Assembly (NCBI RefSeq): GCF_033568475.1
Contig: NC_133123.1
Location: forward strand, 151,667,753-151,731,752
Length of the DNA: 64,000 bases
Source: Henckelia pumila
Lineage: Eukaryota; Streptophyta; Magnoliopsida; Lamiales; Gesneriaceae
Direction of reading: 5' to 3'
Position numbers and translations under genes: made by a program. The stretch's first letter is position 1. Each line of letters begins with the position of its first letter. A model generated the notes under the pieces. The model ran no database searches. It was not told where the DNA came from and was given only the letters and a program-made list of their open reading frames with translations. Shown here in pieces: positions 60,401-64,000 of this stretch.

Positions 60401-61201
60401 TTTATTTTCAAAGGGAAGGTTGTTATTCAGACGAATCAACAAAGGGGGTCAATATAATCTGTCCCTTCTCTTTTGTTGGACATTTATTAGAGGTATGATA
60501 TCACCCTTCGGCTCACTGAGTCGCTAAATATTTGATTAACCTTTATCCACAGAAATTCTGGATGAGGCATCTGTTACGAAGAGCATAATTCCGTTAAATT
60601 TGAGAACAAGGGCAGCAGCTGCAACGGCACTTGGTGCTGCTGCTGCAAATGCCAAGTTGTTGGCTGATCAAGAGGAGAGAGAAATCGAGCTTTTGATGTC
60701 CACTTTACTGGATGCCCAGGTTGTTACTTCTCCTGATACTGGGAATTAACAAATTTTTTTTAGGATTAATCATTTAATTGATTTGGTGAGATTTCTTTGG
60801 TTTCACAAGATAGGCCTGTTTTCTTCATATATCTCTTGATGCTATTGTATTAATCGAATTTCATATGGTTCGATAGTCAGTGTTCTTGCGAATTCAAGTT
60901 CATCCAATTTATCAGAGCTTGATGGTTCCTATTCATGTCTTCTTTATTCTTGCTTTCCGCGATACCAGAAGCATTCATTTACATTCTTTTTATGTGATTT
61001 CAGCTTAGGAAGGTGCATCGCAAGACGAAATATCTTGATGATCTGATGTCAATCATGGAAAAGGAAGGTCCCCGAATCCAGGAACTCGAAGAATCTCTCG
61101 TCACCGAACGGCTACAAGTGTTGCAAAAGATATGTACTGCTGGCATAAACAAAACCAAGGAGCCTTCCTCTGTGAAGTATCAACCTGATACTGTTAGATG
61201 A
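57428..61201 (+). CDS. SWI3A: SWI/SNF complex subunit SWI3A, 7 exons, 579 aa
   Basis: This is a core scaffold subunit of plant SWI/SNF chromatin remodelling complexes. Exons are 57428-57488, 57595-58208, 58487-58972, 59942-60105, 60192-60241, 60553-60719 and 61004-61201, GT-AG and in phase. The order of domains is SWIRM (about residues 18-105: YTIPSHSSWFSW, RIYKEYRDFII, LTFT-like, FLEKWGLINF), a ZZ-like zinc finger (CGSCEETC...CEKC, about 209-235), SANT (WTEAETLLLLES, HGDDWDLVAKNV, about 262-308), then the SWI3 C-terminal part (VVGPHITATASEAAVTALC, RAAAATALGAAAANAKLLAD and a coiled coil up to the end). The first ATG is used; the N-terminus ELELYTIPS matches SWI3A rather than SWI3B, C or D. 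The region after SWIRM is Gly/Glu/Pro-rich and longer than in Arabidopsis. Intron 3 contains an AGGGAAAA-ended MITE (59345-59798). Confidence 0.93.
58389..58439 (+). repeat. (TTTTTG)n microsatellite in SWI3A intron 2
   Basis: About eight uninterrupted TTTTTG units lie 50 bp ahead of the exon 3 acceptor. The run is pyrimidine-rich and could add to the splice acceptor context. It is likely to be length-variable. Confidence 0.85.
59345..59798. mobile_element. AGGGAAAA-ended MITE in SWI3A intron 3
   Basis: It starts AGGGAAAATTGCTTTTTCAG and ends ACTGAAAAACAATTTTCCC, giving about 20-bp inverted ends. The inside carries the family phrases 'ggactgaaattgcaa' and 'ataaaatcacaa' also seen at 1484-1778. 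The flanks are similar only in part, so the TSD is decayed. It is wholly intronic. Confidence 0.6.
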
Positions 61202-61581
61202 AAGTAGTGTAAGAAGCCGTTTTCTTTGCAATATTGTTTATTATCACCATTGTTATGGATTATTTTATTATTTATCTCAGAAATTATTTGGTCATATATC
61301 AGTACTATGTGTAAACTGAACGGTACTCACATACAAAATATATCATCAAATCAAAAGGGTGATTTCCCCACTAGACAAGGCAAAAAAATAAATAAAATAG
61401 AAGACAGATGAAGAAAGAAAACCAACACAAATGCTTCATCTTCTACATCAACTGCTTTGTCGCAGATTTCGTCTTGGAATAAGTGGCAAATCTCCGTATC
61501 AGTTGAGAAAAATAAGTCGAGAACGCGTATTTATCATGTCATGTAAAATAATACGCAGGTCGTTAAAGACCCAAACCTTCT

Positions 61582-61800
61582 TCATCCCAAGCAAATACAG
61601 TATTTTCCTTTTGATCCAAGTGCACATGTTGCATCAACATACTTGCCGGCCAGCAATTTTCGACACGCAGCAATGCATTGAGGCAGTGTGCATGGATTAA
61701 GATCAATCCCAATAGCACCCTCCACATTTCTTGGATACAATGTCAATACTTCACAAAATATAATACATATTACCACCAAATCCCACTTCATGGAAGCCAT
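61582..61800 (-). CDS. Defensin-like secreted cysteine-rich peptide, 72 aa
   Basis: A single-exon frame starts at ATG 61800. Residues 1-29 look like a signal peptide (MASMKWDLVVICIIFCEVLT...VEGA). The mature part of about 43 residues has six cysteines spaced C-x4-C-x3-C-x12-C-x8-C-x1-C; the CxxxC and CxC pair is the cysteine-stabilised alpha-beta pattern of plant defensin-like (DEFL/LCR) peptides. A TATA run (61878-61890) lies about 80-90 bp upstream on the minus strand. Most DEFL genes have an intron after the signal sequence; none is needed here. It is convergent with SWI3A, whose stop lies 380 bp away. The role (defence or reproductive signalling) cannot be read. Expression is unproven. 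Confidence 0.65.
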   Translation of the reverse strand: MASMKWDLVVICIIFCEVLTLYPRNVEGAIGIDLNPCTLPQCIAACRKLLAGKYVDATCALGSKGKYCICLG

Positions 61801-61877
61801 GGCTTTCTTTCCTGCTAATTTTTCGTTGTGGGAGACGATTTGGGTTAATTACATGAAGAAATATATCTCCAAAGCTT

Positions 61878-61890
61878 GGTATATATATAT
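61878..61890 (-). promoter_or_regulatory. TATA-like run upstream of the defensin-like gene
   Basis: TTTATATATATATA on the minus strand lies about 80-90 bp before the ATG at 61800, suitable for a short leader. It could also be a chance AT repeat. Confidence 0.4.
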
Positions 61891-62535
61891 AAAGATGGAG
61901 AATAAAGGTTCACATACTTTTGATGATGTTGTGCATCATATGTATATGGGCATATTTCCAGGGTGGTATCTTCGAGAATGGCTCGTTTTTAATATGCACA
62001 TTTCTTTTCTTGGGCGGGGCCAAAAGTTTCATAATTTATTGAAATAGTATATTAGATTTTGTCTAGCAGCATATGCCAAAACAAAGAAGAAATCTATGTC
62101 ATAAGAATGAATGAAAAGAATCTTTATGCTATCATTTGTTAAACTACTTGATTATACAAACTTATTACTTCTTCAATATTTTTCTCACCAACACGGTAGC
62201 TATTATCAAAACGAGTGTATTTTTTTATTATATATTATTGTATTTTATTTTATATTTGTATTTATACTCCTTTTTTTTTTTGACAAACATTGTTATTAAT
62301 ATGGAAAATTTTCGAACAGATTAGGTATCACCTACCTATGTCTTCTACCCAAACCCAATTTTAATCTATATATGAGATAAACCACATGAATAATTCAAAA
62401 TTAAAATAAAACTTAAATTTTGTATAATTCAATAGGAAACGACCAATCAAATTGAAAATAGAATGTGCTCCACTTGTTAGTTACTCCGTCCATTTCGATT
62501 ATAAAAGTCACATTTTTTTAGACAAAAATTTATAT

Positions 62536-62693
62536 GAGACAGTTTCATGGGTCAATTTTGTGAGACGGATCTCCTATTTGGGTCATTCATAAAAAATATT
62601 ATTTTTTATGTCAAAAGTTTTATTTTTTATTATAAATATAGATAGGATTGACTCATCGAATAAAGATTAGTGAGACCTCTCACAAGAGATCTA
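62536..62693. repeat. GAGACGGTCTCA-type repeat, copy 1
   Basis: It starts GAGACAGTTTCATGGGTCAA and ends near CACAAGAGATCTAC, with inner words 'gtgagacggatctcctatt' and 'gattgactcatcg'. The second copy starts about 220 bp away in the same orientation. Similar, more decayed sequence occurs near 11.22-11.35 and 44.87-45.05 kb. Confidence 0.5.
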
Positions 62694-62756
62694 CTTTTTT
62701 TTAATATATGAAACTCATAAACTTGTATTATATATATATTTAGGCAAAAACTCCTA

Positions 62757-62905
62757 TGAGACGGTCTTAAGGTCATTTTTTGAGACGAATATCTTATTTG
62801 AATTATCCATTAAAAATATTATATTTTATGTCAAAAATATTTTTTATTATTATAAATATGGATAGGGTTGACCCGTCTCACAAATGAGACCATCTCACAG
62901 GAGTG
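62757..62905. repeat. GAGACGGTCTCA-type repeat, copy 2
   Basis: It starts ATGAGACGGTCTTAAGG and ends CATCTCACAGGAGT, so its ends are imperfect inverted repeats. The interior shares 'tttatgtcaaaa' and 'atatggatagggttgac' with copy 1. Confidence 0.55.
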
Positions 62906-63408
62906 TTACTCTTTTATTTAACATTATTTTTCAAATTTTTTACTAATTATTATATGTCCCTTTTAATTATTAATAAGTTTTAAAAACCTGCGATTTTGTA
63001 AGTGAATTAAATATAGATAAAATAGAAAATTTAAATTTAAATTTATTTTTCTCAATGATTTTTTTCTAATCTATATGTTGAAAGAAACAAGTTTATATAT
63101 ATAACTGATACAGAAAGAATACCATTATTTTGTAATTTATATTGCCTCACCCTGTCACCCATGATGATATACATTACTTTAAAGACTTAAATGCCATAGT
63201 TGGGCTTAATATATTATTTTAGGCTCAAACTTTTAGCTTTAAATCCCACCGAGTTGTTTCTTCCAATGTCAGATTGTTGGGGGTTAAATATTTGGTGACT
63301 TTACACATGTAGGGCTTCAATAAGTGTCGTTAAGCGAATATTCTAACCCTACAATATATAATCATACTCAAAAGGAGTGAATACAAAAATTGTGAGTGAT
63401 AATAAAAT

Positions 63409-63538
63409 AAAATCGCTCGATGCATCGATGGATTTTATATCTGAGAGGCTGAAAGCATAAACTTTTATTTTTTAAAATCTCTCGATGCATCGATGGATTT
63501 TATATCTGAGAGGCTGAAAGCATAAACTTTTATTTTTT
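63409..63538. repeat. 65-bp tandem duplication
   Basis: Two units, offset by exactly 65 bp, share CTCGATGCATCGATGGATTT through 'aagcataaacttttattttt' with almost no differences. CGATGCATCG is a palindrome. The near-identity suggests a recent duplication. Confidence 0.8.
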
Positions 63539-64000
63539 TTTAAAAAAAAAACCATTAAAAAAATAAAATAAAAACAAGAATCCACTATATAAAAATTTAT
63601 ATAGGCCCGTTTAGATCTGTATTTTTTAAGAAACGTTTTTATTGTTTTCTAAGTAAAAAAAATTAAAATATGTGTTTGGATAGGATTTTTGTTTTTTGAA
63701 AAATAATATCAAAAAAATGTTTTTCAAGTATATATATATTTTTTAAAAACAATTGATAGGTGTTTAGAATAAAAAGATGTGGGTTAAAATAGAAATAAAA
63801 TGATTTGTAGAATAATTTTCCAAAAACATTATTAGTTATTTTTAATTATAAAATCATGGTTTAAATAGTTGCCTGAATACTTTTCTATTATATAAAGACT
63901 TTTATAGAATATTTGTCGAAGTATAAAATTATATTTAAAACAAATTTGTATATAAAAATTTTATGAAAAAAAACATTTTTATAAAAACATATAAATACTC

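Larger units (their letters stand above)
61895..64000. other. AT-rich spacer with nested repeats
   Basis: No gene was seen. A Stowaway-like left end (CTCCGTCC at 62484, after TA) is followed by two copies of a 'gagacggtctca'-bordered repeat (62536-62693 and 62757-62905). A 65-bp tandem duplication lies at 63409-63538. The rest is low-complexity. Confidence 0.45.

Noticed and set aside
1-64000. CRISPR arrays, operons, ribosome binding sites, phage or bacterial gene clusters
   Set aside because: The window is plant nuclear DNA with spliced genes. No regularly spaced short repeats or prokaryotic gene organisation were seen.
1-64000. A new multi-gene system linking neighbouring genes
   Set aside because: Apart from the BAHD trio, neighbours belong to unrelated and well-known families, and nothing in spacing or orientation suggests joint function.

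Overview
The window is AT-rich nuclear DNA from a flowering plant. Genes are split by GT-AG introns, and most of the protein families have close Arabidopsis relatives: SWEET, RluA-type pseudouridine synthase, TPD1, BAHD acyltransferase, DEK and SWI3A. Long spaces between genes are filled with short non-autonomous transposons. Family content and repeat style fit a eudicot, plausibly an asterid, but the species cannot be fixed from sequence alone. Exon models below come from reading splice sites by eye and checking that phases add up. They have not been tested against transcripts.

Layout. 1-13.0 kb is repeat-rich: a PIF/Harbinger-like MITE, an AGGGAAAA-ended MITE, an incomplete Ty3/gypsy element, two hAT-like MITEs and two copies of a foldback element sitting in (TA)n. 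The only gene candidate there is a short membrane-protein gene near 3.4-3.8 kb. 13.2-14.7 kb (+) is a clade III SWEET sugar transporter. 17.3-21.5 kb (-) is a 12-exon RNA pseudouridine synthase 7-type gene. 23.9-26.3 kb (-) is a TPD1-type secreted cysteine-rich ligand gene with a spliced 5' leader that has no ATG. 30.4-42.2 kb (-) holds three tandem BAHD acyltransferase genes of the omega-hydroxypalmitate O-feruloyltransferase type. They share intron position, 5' leader and an upstream block, and several transposons lie between and inside them. 46.9-52.3 kb (-) is an 11-exon DEK-domain chromatin protein gene. 53.8-57.0 kb is repeat-derived (LINE-type RNase H fragment, LTR-like fragment, hAT-like MITE). 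57.4-61.2 kb (+) is a 7-exon SWI3A gene, and a small defensin-like secreted peptide gene (-) lies convergently behind it. The last 2 kb are repeats and AT-rich spacer.

The genes do not form one pathway. The BAHD trio is the only functional cluster and suggests local expansion of suberin or wax phenolic-ester acyltransferases. DEK and SWI3A are both chromatin factors, but their proximity is probably chance. I found no RNA genes, no CRISPR array and nothing that qualifies as a new multi-gene system. The most interesting material is the BAHD cluster with its shared non-coding parts, an intronic Helitron with clean ends, the set of MITEs with readable target-site duplications, the ATG-free TPD1 leader, and an unassigned small membrane-protein gene.
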